From Hansfordia pulvinata (lineage: Eukaryota; Ascomycota; Sordariomycetes; Xylariales): DNA of 64,000 nt. The DNA lies in assembly GCA_006538405.1 (NCBI GenBank), contig BJKQ01000002.1, forward strand, positions 1,860,001 to 1,924,000, given 5' to 3'. Shown piece by piece: positions 1-12,188 of the stretch; the first letter of the stretch is position 1; the number at the start of each line of letters is the position of its first letter. A program made the position numbers and the translations under genes. The notes under the pieces were generated by a model. It was not told the origin of the DNA, made no database searches, and saw nothing but the letters and a program-made list of their open reading frames with translations.

Positions 1-3000
1 AGGCAAGAGGGCCAGCGAAGTAGGGAAGGAGGGGGAAGAGGGTCAACAAGAAAGTGATGGCCGAGACGAGGAGGGCATCACATGGCCCGGCCGCACGGCG
101 CTGAGAGTCGAGTCGAGTCGAATCGTGACTTGGGGCAGCGCGGGCGTGTGTGGGCGGTAGACGAGGCGAAATCGGCAAGCGGGCGGGTATTGGACGTGGT
201 GGTGTTGAGGAGGCGAAGAGGTAGGAGGGAGCGTATGTAGATTATGCAAGGCCGGCAGAGACACAGCAAGGAGGAGGGCACGCAGGTGTCAAGGCCCAGG
301 TCGCATCGTCGGGCTCAGCAGGGTGGAAAGGGTCCGGAGCGAGCGTGCGTGCGTGCGTGCGTGCGTGCGTGAGTGCGTGGGTAGCGATGGAAGACCCGCG
401 GGGATGGGATCAGTTGACAGACGGGCAGGGTGCCAAGCAAGCAGGGCGTAGTAGTCTCTGGCGGGAGGATGAGAGCGGGCGGACAGGCACGGGGCGGCGA
501 TGATTGGTTGGGCGGAGGAGGGAAGAGAGCGCTGGCGGTAGTAGCGGGATGCAGCAGAAGACGACGGACGCGCACGAACGAGGGAGCGAGAGACGAAGAG
601 GCGGCGCTGCGACGGATGGCTGCGGCGGCGGGAGGCAGTGATGTTGGTGGTGGTGGTGGTGGTGGTGGTCAGGTATCCCGGAGCGTACTGCAGGTCGCAG
701 GTGCGCACGATCGTCGGGGCTGTCTGGGCGGAAGGCAGACGTGACAGGAGGGAGTGGAGGGGAGGCACGGCGTGGGCATGGGAGGCCATTCGCAAAGTCG
801 GTCGTGCAATCGGGCTTAGCGTCCCCGGCCGCGGTGAACGGATCGAGGCAGTCAGCACGGCTCCAACATCCAAATAGGCCTGTCGGTAGGCAAAGTGACG
901 GATGTCGCGCGCCTTCCAGCTACAGAGAAACGCCCAAGTGGGGCCCGACTTGTGCCTGCCTTGCGCCTTCCATTGCCGGTACCTGAATGAGGGGGGGACA
1001 TGGAGGAGGTATCTTTTCATGTATTTTCTTGCGAAGGGATACAGCACAGTCGGCAGCGTTGAGCTGGAATCCAAGGCAATTGGATGTCCACCCCACTCCA
1101 GTCTCATTTTTCGCGTTAAGCACCTGAATACAAGAATACTCGTACTGGATCCCCGACAGGTCTGTCGTCGGGACCTACCACCCACATGTACCTACATAGA
1201 GTGGTAGATACATGTACCTGAAGAAAAATGAAGTCCAATGCTGCCATACATCGGAGAGGCACATGTGCGAGTAGGGACCGAAAGGCAAGGAAGTCGCCTG
1301 GCTGTTCCATCATGCTCAGTTTCAGACACATTTAGGTGTACGTCCCTGATCTGATCTACGGCAGCAGCAGGTTCTTGGTTATCAGATCTTCCACAGCGCA
1401 GCACGTGGTTCAGGTCAGGTCCCGTTATACTCGTAGCCCTCACGGGCACTACGGTACGAGTACTGGGTACTCGTACTGGAGGTAGGTCTGCAGGCTGCCA
1501 TGGAAGCCTCAAGTGCTCGACACAGTACATCCAGTACTCCGTACTGCGCCAGAGGCCGTGCCTACGTCGTGCCCAGCATTTCCTCGCCCACCTGCAGACG
1601 TCGGTATTCCTGGAGGAAGCCCAGCCGTCGAGCCCCCAAACCACAACAACCATCAGCCGCACCCTGATGATTACCAACTTCGACTGCGAATCCCTCCATG
1701 TAAACAGCCGTGGCACCAGGCCAAACGCGAGCTCTGTCGCATCGCATCGGCAGCCTGGCGAATCCAGGACCTCAAACCGATCAGCCGGGTGTCTGGCTCT
1801 GACTCGGGCGCGATCAACACGCAAGCCATCATACCTATCCGAATGCAGCCGTACTCCGTACGCCGAGGACGGGCATGGGCATGATCTGATCTTCTGAGCG
1901 AATTTCTTCTGTCTTGGCCGGCGGTGCGAGCCCATCGTCCGTCCGCGGGAAGCACAATCATGACCATGACCCTACGTCCCTCGATTTGGTCGCGAGGTCG
2001 CAGGTCGGGCTTGATGCTCGTCAAGACACATCCCAGCCCTCAACCCCCCAAAGACCATCGTCGTCCTGCGTACCTACTGAGTATTGCTGGTCGAGTCAGG
2101 CCTCGACTGGTTTCATGCGCGGGACTGGTACCGGACACCCCCCGACTACCCAGGCGTGCCAGGACTGGTCCGGTCGTGCCGCCGAATTCAACACCGGCCA
2201 TCTGCAGCGCCCCTGGCATCCTGTGGAGGCTATAAATGGGGCGGCCACTCGGCAAACTCCATTTGCCCGTCGCAAGCGCAAGCACGACAAGGTACGAGTA
2301 GCCCGCGAGAAAAGGGTAAGAGAGAAGAGCACCAGGCCAACAAGGACGGGGACCGGGGATGCTTCGGCCCGTGCCAATCGAGTGGCTGGTCGGCCGGAAC
2401 GAGGATTTTCGTACGCATACGGACGGCAATGGGGCGGCGGGCGGGCGGGCAGACGAGACGGCGGCCGCCGTGGACCAAATGCCGGCCGCGTTCGAGAACG
2501 GTATCGGCACACGGATGGCCCGAGCGACACTGATGATCTGTGGAAACCCACCGAGATCTGTCTGATGAGCCGCAGCGATGGCCATGACGCGCTGTGGCGC
2601 TGAGGTTCACGAGTCGCAAGGGCCTACGAGCGGGCGCATTTGCTCAAGTGGCTCGGCCGTAAAGGCGACGTGATGGGACCCGCGACTTGCCGCATTGCTT
2701 CACCGGGGCCAGGCTCGGCCAGCAGGATGGGTTGGCTGGGCGCGGGCGGTTTCTGGCCCGATCCCACCCCGAGATCGCGACACGCCCAAAACGTAGAGGA
2801 ACGCCCGCTTGGCGCGCTGCTGCGCTCGAGGGCACTGGGCCATCCGGGAGTCTCTTGCATGCGCCTTTTGGACGGCGGCATTCCATGGCGGTGGTGGAAG
2901 CATTTTAGGTGTGCCTAAGATACTAGTCTTCCATCCTGTGTCGACGCGCCCATCCTACGCCTGGACAGCATTGCGAAGCAGGCAGACTACTGTGCAGATG

Positions 3001-4224
3001 CTCGTAGGTAAGGTACTCATTTTACGGTAGCATTCAAGGGACTTCGAATCAATCACGCTGAGGTCGGCCGCTTCGCAAAGCGAAACCACGTGGTTGTGAC
3101 ATGTCCTGGAAATAGGCACAACCTTTCAGCCGCGCTGCAGGTGGCGCAACCAACGGTATACGAGTACCGCCCACGATTATCCACAACCTCGCAACTCATT
3201 TTCGTGTGTAGGTTGCATGGGTGAGCAAAGTCGCGGTCGATTACCCAAGTGCCTAAGTCAGTACTAAGGTATTTCATCAAACGTCTATACTACCTGTCGT
3301 TGGCGCAGAGTATGAGTAGTGCCCTGCAGTCTCTACTCGATTCTGGACAAAATCCATCCATGCCTGTCAGAGTTTGATGAGGCACCTGCCAGCGGTGAAT
3401 TGCATTCCCAGACCCTCGCATAGATGGCAGGATGCGCGCACTTGAACCATAGTTATATATAATGGGTGAAAAGTACCTAATCAAAACGAAGCTGAAATTC
3501 TTACGATTATGGCGAAAGAGACAACACTGTTGCCAGGCTGATGTGTATGTAGTCTTAGTATGCGCCACAGCATCAACCACTGACCAGGATCATAACTCAT
3601 CAGAAGTACGAGGTCTCGTATAGGTATCTGACTCTCGAGACCTCAGACCGAAGTGCCCTCCATCAGCTGGGGGTTTTTAACGACGTCAACTTTTTGTTGT
3701 TACGTGATGAGGGCATCAACTGCTCGTAAAACACGGAGTGTGCCCGTTGAAAACGTGAGGTCATCGTTCGCATAGACGACGTGCAATGGAAAGAGCGACT
3801 TGTACTCCGTAAAGTAACGAAAAGCGGGGCCGCTTCATCGGCACGACTGCCGTCCATGATCTTTGGAAGCTGCGGTGGCTGTGGTCGAGGTACCAGACTT
3901 CCTGTGCTAGTGTACACTGGAGACTCGTAGTAGTAGGTAGGGGCCCGGGGAATTAGGCAAGGCAGGCGTAGCAGGTTAGGTACTCGAGGTACGGCAACGC
4001 AACGACAGTGTCACCCTCCGTCGGACTTAAGACTCGACAATGCCGAGTCACGTCCAGCCTCACCTTCCCACGACTCTTGCTGGCGACCAACGGCTCAGCC
4101 TCGCCGTGCGCGCGCCAATCCCCTACTTCTGATGCTATGCGATCCATGCCATGAGGACAAAGACACCCGCCGCTGCCCCCCGCGAAGAAGCCGCCGCCTG
4201 CGATAGCTGATTTAAGTCCTGGCC
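1..4224. other. No supported gene; GC-rich intergenic DNA
   Basis: I found no reading frame with recognisable protein features or a convincing intron-exon structure. The stretch holds a GCGT microsatellite (about 343-370), a GGT microsatellite (about 643-670) and six exact copies of the octamer TACGAGTA/TACTCGTA (1137, 1428, 1455, 1468, 2293, 3159). The first 600 bases are pyrimidine-rich on the minus strand, as fungal 5' untranslated regions often are, so they could lead into a minus-strand gene lying beyond the left edge; this is only a guess. Confidence 0.5.
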
Positions 4225-6438
4225 ATGGCCGACCCCGACGACGTCTCGTCGGCTTCTGGCCGCGCCAAGAGGAACACGGCCTGCACCAGCTGTCGCGATG
4301 CCAAGGTGAGCCGGGCCTCTGACGCTTGACTGCCTCCCGCCCCTGCTGACGCTCTCGGCCTGCCAGGTCCGCTGCAACCCGAGCAGCGATCCGGACAAGC
4401 CTTGCCAGAGATGCTCCAAGTCGGGCGCCCAGTGCGTCGTGGACCGCACGCACAAGAGGATGAGTCGCAGAAAGTACGCCCCCGCCGGCTTGGCTCCCTA
4501 CCTAGCTGGAGGTTGTCTCTGACCCCCCAGACAGAACCGGGAGAGGCTGACAGAAGATATGTAGCAAACTGGAAGAGCTGGTGCAGGAAATCGCGACTAT
4601 CAAGCAGTCTGTTGGCCAGCACCCGCCCGCCAGCGTATCCCCGGGAGCTGGTTACCAACGACAAAGCCTCGCTGCGCCGCCAGCGGAGAACATTCTGCCT
4701 GCCATTGGCTTGAACTCTCCTGCATCACTACCTCTCCCCGATTCAACCCGGGATGTCTCGGTAGAAAAGCCGAGCAGCAGCGTCAATACTGTTGCGCCTT
4801 CGCCGCACTCTCACACAGCGGCGCCCAATGCGGCCCAAGATGCGCGCGCCGAGCCCAGCTTGACCAGGGCTCTCGCCTCCCAGCCATTCTCTGGCGCAGA
4901 CATTGACTTCTATTTCGAAAAGTGAGCCCAACATTTAGATGATACCGTGCCCCCTAGGCTTGATTGCCGCAGACGAACTCACCTGGCCCTCCAGATACTT
5001 TGAACATTATCACCCGTACATGCCCATCGTACGGCAGAGAGATCCAAATCAGTGCTACGAGTCTGGCCAGCTTCTCTTCTGGGTCATTATCTACATAGCC
5101 ACACGCCGCTACGCCAGAAACTCGACCGCCATGCCTTTCCTCATGGAGGCCTTGCGAAAAGAAATCATGGGCGCCGTCACAGACATGCCCCTCAAACTGC
5201 CGGCAGCAAATGCGCTTGTGCTCGTGTGCACCTGGATGTTTCCGGACATCAGATTCATGAGCGATCCGGGCTCTCTTTATTCGGCCATTGCTCTGAATGC
5301 CGCCACTAATCTGGGGGCACACACCGGCAAGGGGAATCACCCTGAATACAGTGTTGGCGTCTTCCAGAATTCCTTCTCGAACGAGGAGGCAGCCTATACC
5401 TGGGCTGGCATCAACATTGTATGCCAGAGGTACGTTGGCGCAAAATCACCGTCTCGGCCCTTGATTTGCTTACGCGGAAACAGGGTATCCTCTTACATGG
5501 GCTTCTCACCTCCGGGCGGACTGTTCAACCAGTCCGTCCAGGATGTCATCGACGGACGCACGGAGTTCCACGTGCCCTCAAGTTTCCGCGTTCTCATCGA
5601 ATGCCAGAAGTTCTGCAATCACGTCAGCCATACAATGAAGGCAGCCCTGGAAGAGAACCGGGGCGTATCAGCACACGTGGTCAGTCGTCTTGAGACTGAT
5701 TGGGCCAGTGTTAGGGGTCTCATTTGTTCTGATCGCTCAGGTATGTCTGTCAACACATCCACTTGCACCTGACTGACTGTAGCAGATGCCCTCGACCGAT
5801 TCAACGCACTCCTGGTTCAGATGGAAATACAGGCCTACTACATGATCCCACAGCCGGGGTACTCTCCCGAGGCTATCAAGCGCGACATTCTTCGGGCGTA
5901 CAACACGGCGAGGGCCGTGATTGACGATGGACTCGAGCTGGACCGCAAGACCAATTTCATGCACCATATCCCGCACTTCTACTTTCGGTCCATCATCACC
6001 GCAGCGTGTGTGGTTTTCAAGCTGATCCGGTCGTCCTACATGGACTACGTCGACCGGAAAGAGGCTGAGCAGTGCGCAGCCAATGCCATCACCGTCTGTC
6101 GCCGGGCGAGTATCCTGGAAAACGACCTCCCGACGCGACTGGAAAATCTGCTCTCGTCTTGGTTCGAGATGGGTCAAACGGCAAGGTGGCAAGAAGAGCC
6201 AATCTCCCAGTTCTCATGTCGACTGACTGCCAGCGTGACACTCGACTGCTTGTCGAGGTGGAAGCAAGACATCATGCATTCCCACAATGGCCTCCTCGCG
6301 GGTGTCTTCCGATCTATCAACAACGGCGAGGAGCAGTCCGGCGGCGCCAATCCCGATCTGTTTCAAAACATGGACTGGAGCTTTTTCGATAGTTTCGATT
6401 GGAACTTTGAACAGAGCGGTGTCCCAGCCACGGGGTAA
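4225..6438 (+). CDS. Zn(II)2Cys6 transcription factor with fungal-specific TF domain
   Basis: Nuclear DNA-binding regulator, target unknown. Proposed exons are 4225-4305, 4367-4473, 4565-4921, 4995-5429, 5484-5740 and 5786-6438, giving 629 aa in frame. The zinc cluster lies at about residues 20-47 with spacing CX2C-X6-C-X9-C-X2-C-X6-C; the nine-residue central linker is longer than in GAL4 and resembles the Leu3-type subgroup. A leucine-containing dimerisation-type helix (KLEELVQEI) follows at once. A Ser/Pro/Ala-rich linker leads into the middle homology region, which opens with YFEHYHPYMPIV, the usual first motif of the fungal-specific TF domain. The last residues are acidic and aromatic (MDWSFFDSFDWNFE), a plausible activation segment. 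The start is the first ATG before the cluster. It stands alone with more than 1.7 kb of intergenic DNA on each side, so nothing nearby points to its pathway. Family is certain, role is not. Confidence 0.9.
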
Positions 6439-8244
6439 CATCAGCTTGTCTCATCCCTCACATCGCTATTGAGGGGGGAAATGAGAACTGAGTGATAGCC
6501 AAATGGCCTTCCTGCGGGCCACACCTACAATGTGGCTGGCCCAAACTCTCCTCATACTGCCAGATCAAGTACGGCGAGAGACGCTTCTGGTGAAGCTCCA
6601 CTGGAAGGACGGGGGAGGGCCACTTTGCCACCTGCACCTCGGCCAGTCCGTCGCGTGAGCAACAGCATATTTGTGGCGCAGCGGCACAGACACGCCTACC
6701 TGAGTCTGTGGCCATCGCAGCTTGCAGGGAATCCTCTGGTAGGGTCGCCCTAAAGCGCAAACCTGCTCAAAGCAAGCTCAATAATAAGACCAGGCCGATC
6801 ATCAACATCGGCCGGCTATCTGGTGTCACGAGGCCCCAAAAATACAGAGGGTTGAATACAGAGGGTTGCCACTCGCCGGTGAGAGGGTGCCCAAGGTCGC
6901 TTCGAATCTCAGAGAGTTTGTGGCGCAGCCAACCGACGAGCTGTCACAAATTGCCTCTTACATCTGAGTGCTCAGCCGTTGCGTCCCTATTCGCGCCGGC
7001 TGGTGCTAAGCTGCCCATATTTTCAACCTCGAACCGTGGATTTAGGGTGCTCTAAGTGAGGCCTGCATCTCCTTTGACGCGTACACTCGCAATATTGTCT
7101 ACCGGGCGCCGAGGGACACAGCTGCACTGGAGCGACCTCGGTGTACACGGGGCTCCGCAGATCTCGTCGAGTGACATGCGATAGGCTCTCCGGCTCGACC
7201 TCTCGAAGCAAGATATCTCGAAAGCGGCCAACGGAGCAATGTAGGAACTCCGGATCCAGCGTCACGGGGCCGTCCACCTTTGACTCCCTCCGGAGCCCAC
7301 CAATACGATACCCGTGTGCGCATTGCACCCCTATCTTTCAGCGCAGGGCAAAGCGCTGCACTGGCCGGTGATTACCCCCCTTCCCGAAAGCGAACCCCCG
7401 GAGACGAGCAGAGATCTTGATGTCAGGATACCGCGCGGTCTGAAGGGGCTCACTCCACTAACGGAACCATCAGTGAGCGCGCAATCGCATTCGCAGAAGG
7501 TTGGAGGGTCGCGGGTGGACTGCAGAGATGGCGGGATATCGCGGCGCTTTTGTGGATCCGAGCCGACGGACTTTGCTTGATTCCATTCGGGATGGGCTGG
7601 GTGATGCAGCTTTTGGACTTGGAAAGGGGGGACAGCAACTATTCTCCGAACGCCTGGTCGAGGCTCACAACATGAAGAGTGTGAGCAGGCAACTCCTACG
7701 ACACCTACATTTTGCGGGCACTACCTCTGTAACAGGTGTACTCGTACAGCCGCAGCTGTTCCAGAATGCAAAGTCCGACTCGGCACTCGCTCGCACTCGA
7801 TACCAGGCGGACTCGAATCGTGGATTCCCCGGGTGGTTCGTTGCCGACTCGCGGAGCCGTTGCGGCGGCGGGCCCACTTTTAGCCCCAGCAGCGGGAGGA
7901 AGATTACCTATGTGCGCACGCGTCGGCCGCCCGAAGCAGTGCGCGCCGGGCTCCGATCCTCTTATTTCTGAAGTAAGAGCACGGCCGGCAACCCCACGTC
8001 GTCCGGGCCTTCATCTCCGAATAGATTCACTTGATCATATCCGATGTACCTGCCTTAGGTGCATAGGTACTAAGTACGGTAGGTACCACCCTTCTCTACT
8101 ACCTAGACACATACCATAGGTACCAAGCCAAACAAGAAAAGTGTCTCGCTTTCTCCGCCCTCACGCGTCAACCCTCCTGCCAGAACACGCGTCGCAGCCC
8201 ACACTCGCAGACACGCGACGCTGCCGGCGTCTCCCAACGCGACA
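6439..8244. other. Intergenic, no supported gene
   Basis: No frame here shows a conserved motif or a sensible exon chain. One octamer TACTCGTA lies at 7739. The last 170 bases before the next ATG carry several GGTACC/AGGTA-type words (about 8058-8125) and then a pyrimidine-rich stretch, consistent with the promoter and leader of the gene starting at 8245. Confidence 0.5.
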
Positions 8245-9635
8245 ATGGGCAACTACCTCTCGTTTCCGTTCCCGTACCCGCTGCCGGGCTCCGGCTCCGG
8301 CTCCGGCTCCGGCGTTGGCCTCGGCTCCGACGGCGCTTCATCGCTCGCAGTGGAGTCCACTCTCACCAGCACGACGTCTTCCTCGCTGCTCTCCGCCATC
8401 ATCACCACCACCACCACCACCACCACCACCACCACCTCCGCCGCTGCCGCCATGACATCCCCGCCGCCGCTGTCGCCGCACTCCGCCAGCCACCCGTACT
8501 ACCCGCCCGGGGCGGACATCCCGGGCTACGTGCCCAACGCCGCGCCGGTGTGGGCGCTGCTGGTCTCGATGGCGGGCATGCTGGGCGGCGCGCTGGTGGC
8601 CGCGTGCGTCGTGGCCGCGCGCCTGCAGCGCCGGCGCCCGCTTCTCGACCGCCGGCGCCCCGCCCGGCTCGCCGTCTTCTGCTGGTTCGTCATGTGCGGG
8701 TGTCTGCACTGCTTCTTTGAAGGTTCGTCGCCCCTCGCCTGTCTCTCCCCTTCTCTCTTGTTTCTTTCTGTTTTCCTTTCTGGAATGTCTCTCAAAGAAA
8801 CTGACAGACGGGGGCAGGCTACTTCATCTTCAACCACGCCACGCTGGCCTCGTCGCAGAACCTCTTCGCCCAGCTGTGGAAGGAGTACGCCCTCTCCGAC
8901 TCGCGCTACCTGACCTCGGACCCTTTCATGCTGAGCGTCGAGAGCATCACCGTCGTCAGTCCCCCCGCTCCTCTTCCTCGCCTGACCTCCTCCCATCATG
9001 CACACCAAGAGAGTGGAAGAGAGATAAAAGAACGCTGACCCTCGCGCCCGACATAAAAGTTCATCTGGGGACCCCTGTGCTTGCTCTGCGCGGCACTGAC
9101 AGTCTACTCCCCGCCCCCGCCCCCGGCGCCGCCACAGCAGCAGAAGCAGGGGCGGCAGACGCCGCAGGAGCAGGACCACCCGCTCCTGCACCCCGCGCGC
9201 GCCGCCGCCTCCCTGGCGCACCTCTACGGCGTGGCCCTGTACTACGCGACCTGCGGCGCCGACGCGCTCCTCCGCGGCCGCGCCCACAGCCGCCCTGAAG
9301 CCCTGTACTTCTGGGTCTACTACGTCGGCTTCAATATGCCGTGGGTCGTTGTTCCGGGTGGTGAGTCTGAAAGAGGGTTTCCGGAGTGTAGATTACACCT
9401 GCCGTCCCCCCCCCCAAACGTTCTTCCGGTCCCATTTCTCCCCTGTTCGACAACGCAGATGGCATCACGCTCATCGAGCTGACAAACGCGGCCTCCTCAA
9501 GTCCTCCTTTACAACAGCGTCAAGGCGACGGCGCGGACGATGCGCGCCCTCGAGCGCGTCGACGAGACCCTGCGCGCACATCGCGACTTGATCGCCTCGG
9601 ACTCCGAGACAGTAGAGTCCAAGAAGGACCTGTGA
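8245..9635 (+). CDS. Emopamil-binding protein (EBP/EXPERA) family membrane protein, sterol delta8-delta7 isomerase-like
   Basis: Exons 8245-8722, 8818-8954, 9060-9360 and 9502-9635 give 349 aa. Residues 150-349 align by eye with human EBP, the ER 3-beta-hydroxysteroid delta8,delta7-isomerase: HCFFEGYF (His155, Glu159), LWKEYALSDSRY, VESITV (Glu201) followed by WGPL, then LYFWVYYVGFNMPWVVVPG. These carry the His, Glu, Glu and Trp positions known to matter in EBP. Four or so membrane helices are visible. The final exon joins as VVPGVLLYNSVK, like LPGVLVLDAVK in EBP, which fixes the last acceptor at 9501. The first 90 residues are an extra, low-complexity segment with Gly/Ser dipeptides and a Thr run encoded by an ACC microsatellite (8402-8436). 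The protein begins MGNYLS, which fits the N-myristoylation pattern. Ascomycetes use the unrelated Erg2 for ergosterol, so the true substrate is open. Confidence 0.88.
8402..8436 (+). repeat. ACC trinucleotide microsatellite inside coding sequence
   Basis: About 11 copies of a CAC/ACC unit encode the poly-threonine run near residue 55-64 of the EBP-like protein. Length variation here would change the N-terminal extension without breaking the frame. Confidence 0.9.
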
Positions 9636-10418
9636 GGACGGCGTAGCAGAGACATTGCGAAGAAAAAGGCCTCGGAGATCTGGGAGACGGGTCTTTTGCG
9701 TCGCACCAAGACACGATATGGAGAGGAGCAGCTGAGCGGGTGGCTGTTCTGTGATGTCATGCCACGGCGCGATGTGCTGCCAGGCTTGCATTCTCGGTTA
9801 ATTGTTAATACCTAAATATGTACAAACTGCCCTTTGCCTCTCGATGCAGTCTGTTTTGTGTCAACTGCAGACAGTTGTCTGTCTCACGGGAAATCTCGCG
9901 TCTCTAACCCTTCCAGACCAAGTCATCGACTTGTCTTCCAGACAATTCTCGCTATCGCTATGCATCGAATCAGCCCCGTACCTATCTGAACAGAACCGTG
10001 TTCAACCGAGCGGGTGGCCGCATGTGAGCTACCTACACGACCATGCTGCAGTGGGCACCAACCCGCTGAGCCTTTCTGCGGGCTCTAGGTCAAGAGCTCG
10101 GGCATCGTCAGCGTGGTAAGCGATGCGGCATATCTACCGCCTGTCTCCCAGAACTCCGCCTGATACATCCAGTCTGGGGGGAGAGACAGCCCTCCATATT
10201 CCGGCGCGCGCCACTGGGGGGCCCCCACTCAAAAAGAACGTCTCTCGTCGCGTACCGAAAACTCATACCGGCGCATCGTGCGTCCAACCATGTGAGGCAA
10301 AGGCAAAAAGCGTGGCAAGGCGCTCGTGTAAAAGCGCGACGCAAATTCCGCAGCATTTCATACGTGCGGCCAGAGGGGGGCAGCAGTTGGTCACTGCTTC
10401 TGCCGAGAGCTTGCCGGC
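9636..10418. other. Intergenic between convergent genes
   Basis: This 0.8 kb separates the 3' ends of the EBP-like gene (+) and CWC15 (-). It must hold both 3' untranslated regions. I see no conserved coding frame or structured RNA. Confidence 0.5.
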
Positions 10419-11331
10419 TCATCTGACATACTTGCCCATGAAGCGCTTGTGGAAATCGGAGCGCAGGAGGTCCTTAAGGGGCAGGGTCAGCTGCTCAGAA
10501 TCCACACGCAGGCTTATGCGGCAGTCACAACTCACATTGATGAACTCCTTCTTCTTGCCCTTGTCCTCGGTGCCGCGGGCCTGGTTCTTGAAGACGACGT
10601 CGTCGTCCCACCTGTCGTAAAGTATCAGCACAGGCTTCTGCGAGGTGGTTCATCGACCCGTTCGGGGGGCCAGCACAGCCGTGTGGGGGAGAACACTCAC
10701 CTCCTCTTCATGTTGAAGTCCTGCTTGGGGTTGAGCAAGGGGTTGCCGAGAGCAATGTCGCGCTCGCGCTCCTCCTGCTCGGCAGCCGCCTTCTCCCGCT
10801 CCTCCTTCTCGCGCTTCTCGAGGCGCTCCCGCCGGATGTTCTCCAGCTCGCGCTGCAGTATGGCGTCCTCATCGTCGTCGTCGTCGTCGCTGCTATCGTC
10901 GCTGTCGTCCTCGTCGTCGTCATCGTCCTCCGCCTCGTCGGAGTCGTCGGCGTCAATGTCGCGGGTCTCCGCCAATATGCGCCGCCGCTTGGCGTCTGGG
11001 TCCTCGCCTCCCCCGCGCCGTCTCCACCGCCTCCTCCGCCGTTTTCGATCTCCAGGGGCCGCTTCGCGGCGGCGGCGGCGGGCGTCTGGGAGGAGCCGTC
11101 GGCGTCGGGCAGGGCGCCGCCGTTCTGCTTGGCGAAGTGGGTGGCCTCGGCGGCCAGGAGCTCGGCGGCAAGGTCGCGGCGGCCTCCCGCGGCGTCGGCG
11201 TCGCCGCCCTGGCCGGGCTGGCGGAACTTGAGCTGGGTGTGGGCGGGCAGCAGGCGCTGGTGGTAGGCCGGGCCGCGCAGGGCCTCCTTGCCGCGGGCCG
11301 GGTCGAAGGTGGGCCGGTGGGCTGTGGTCAT
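10419..11331 (-). CDS. CWC15/Cwf15 spliceosome-associated protein, frame interrupted
   Basis: Component of the NineTeen/Prp19 (Cef1-Cwf) complex in the nucleus. The N-terminus [20 protein letters not shown] followed by [10 protein letters not shown] is the family signature, and the C-terminus ends [36 protein letters not shown]. Exons on the minus strand are 11331-10701, 10611-10536 and 10472-10419, with introns 10612-10700 and 10473-10535. The middle is the usual acidic Asp/Glu/Ser tract (about 10850-10960). The exons sum to 761 nt, not a multiple of three. The signature frame runs until about 11015, whereas the acidic region and everything after it are in another frame; one extra base near the C5 run at 11010-11014 would join them. 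A 32-nt GT-AG excision (11002 region) would also restore frame but is shorter than credible fungal introns. Sequence error is the likeliest cause. Divergent to RRP45. Confidence 0.88.
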
Positions 11332-12188
11332 GGCGGCTGTGGCGTGTCTATCTGTGTCGTCGGGGGGCGCGAAGGTCTCTTGTTTTGTATCCTATTAGAA
11401 TCGGCGGGGGGCGATGGCTGGGGCAAGACGCGATGAGGGTTGTTGGATGGTAGTGCAGGGGCGTAAGTGGTAAGAGAGAAGGCTGTTAGGAGGCGGCTGC
11501 GGTGCGGATACCGGTGGACGTGATGCGCGACGGACTGGAGCCACAATTGGATACGAGTTAGGTACTCGTAAGGTGCCGCCTGGCCCAGTCCGCAGCTGGG
11601 GTACGTACCTACGCTACGTGCCTTCACGTACCTTATGTACCTGGATCGGCACCAGCCGACTATCCACGACCTCGTACCGCGCCGTACAGCACCGTTGCGC
11701 CCAGACCGCCCGGCAGAACAGCGGCCGTCACTGTGCCAGCGCCTGCAGCGACGGACGGACGCCGATAAGCCGATACCGTACGTCAGGCTGGCGAGGCTCG
11801 CAAAACTGCCCCACGTACGGAAGCATCCACGACAGCAGCGTACCTACACTGATAGTTGCTCCGTCAAAAGTGCTTCGGTCTGGATTGAGAGTCGTTAGCC
11901 GTCCGTGGCGGCTGATTTGCACCTCCCCAATCCCAAGGTTCACCTTCTGTTCCCGTCGCATCAACTTCACGGTACCTACCTACTCATACGGCGAACACCC
12001 AACATCTACCCGTCTGAGAAACGGCAGCAACATTTCACGACGGCCCGCCGAAACACTCATCACTTCCCCAACACCTTCCCAACACCACCGCCACCTCCAC
12101 CTCCACCTCCACATTCGCGCTCTGGGCAGACCTACTCGGAAAGCAGCTATCTGCACCTCCCAAGGCTCAACACCCGCCGCCTTCAATC
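11332..12188. promoter_or_regulatory. Divergent intergenic region between CWC15 and RRP45
   Basis: The two genes start back to back, so this 857-base stretch must contain both promoters. It carries one TACTCGTA octamer (11563) and several GTACGTACC/TACGTACCTT words (about 11600-11645, 11780-11850). The last 100 bases before the RRP45 start are strongly pyrimidine-rich with a CCACCT repeat (about 12080-12110), typical of fungal 5' leaders. No specific factor site is claimed. Confidence 0.55.

Noticed and set aside
343..370. GCGT run considered as a telomeric or subtelomeric repeat
   Set aside because: Fungal telomeres are TTAGGG-like; this is an ordinary tetranucleotide microsatellite.
289..1185. 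Long minus-strand frame of about 298 codons
   Set aside because: Arg/Ser/Pro-rich with His-Ala-Arg-Thr repeats from the GCGT microsatellite; no motif, so composition alone explains it.
1914..2603. 229-codon plus-strand frame
   Set aside because: Several frames are open at once because of high GC; no conserved block or third-position bias.
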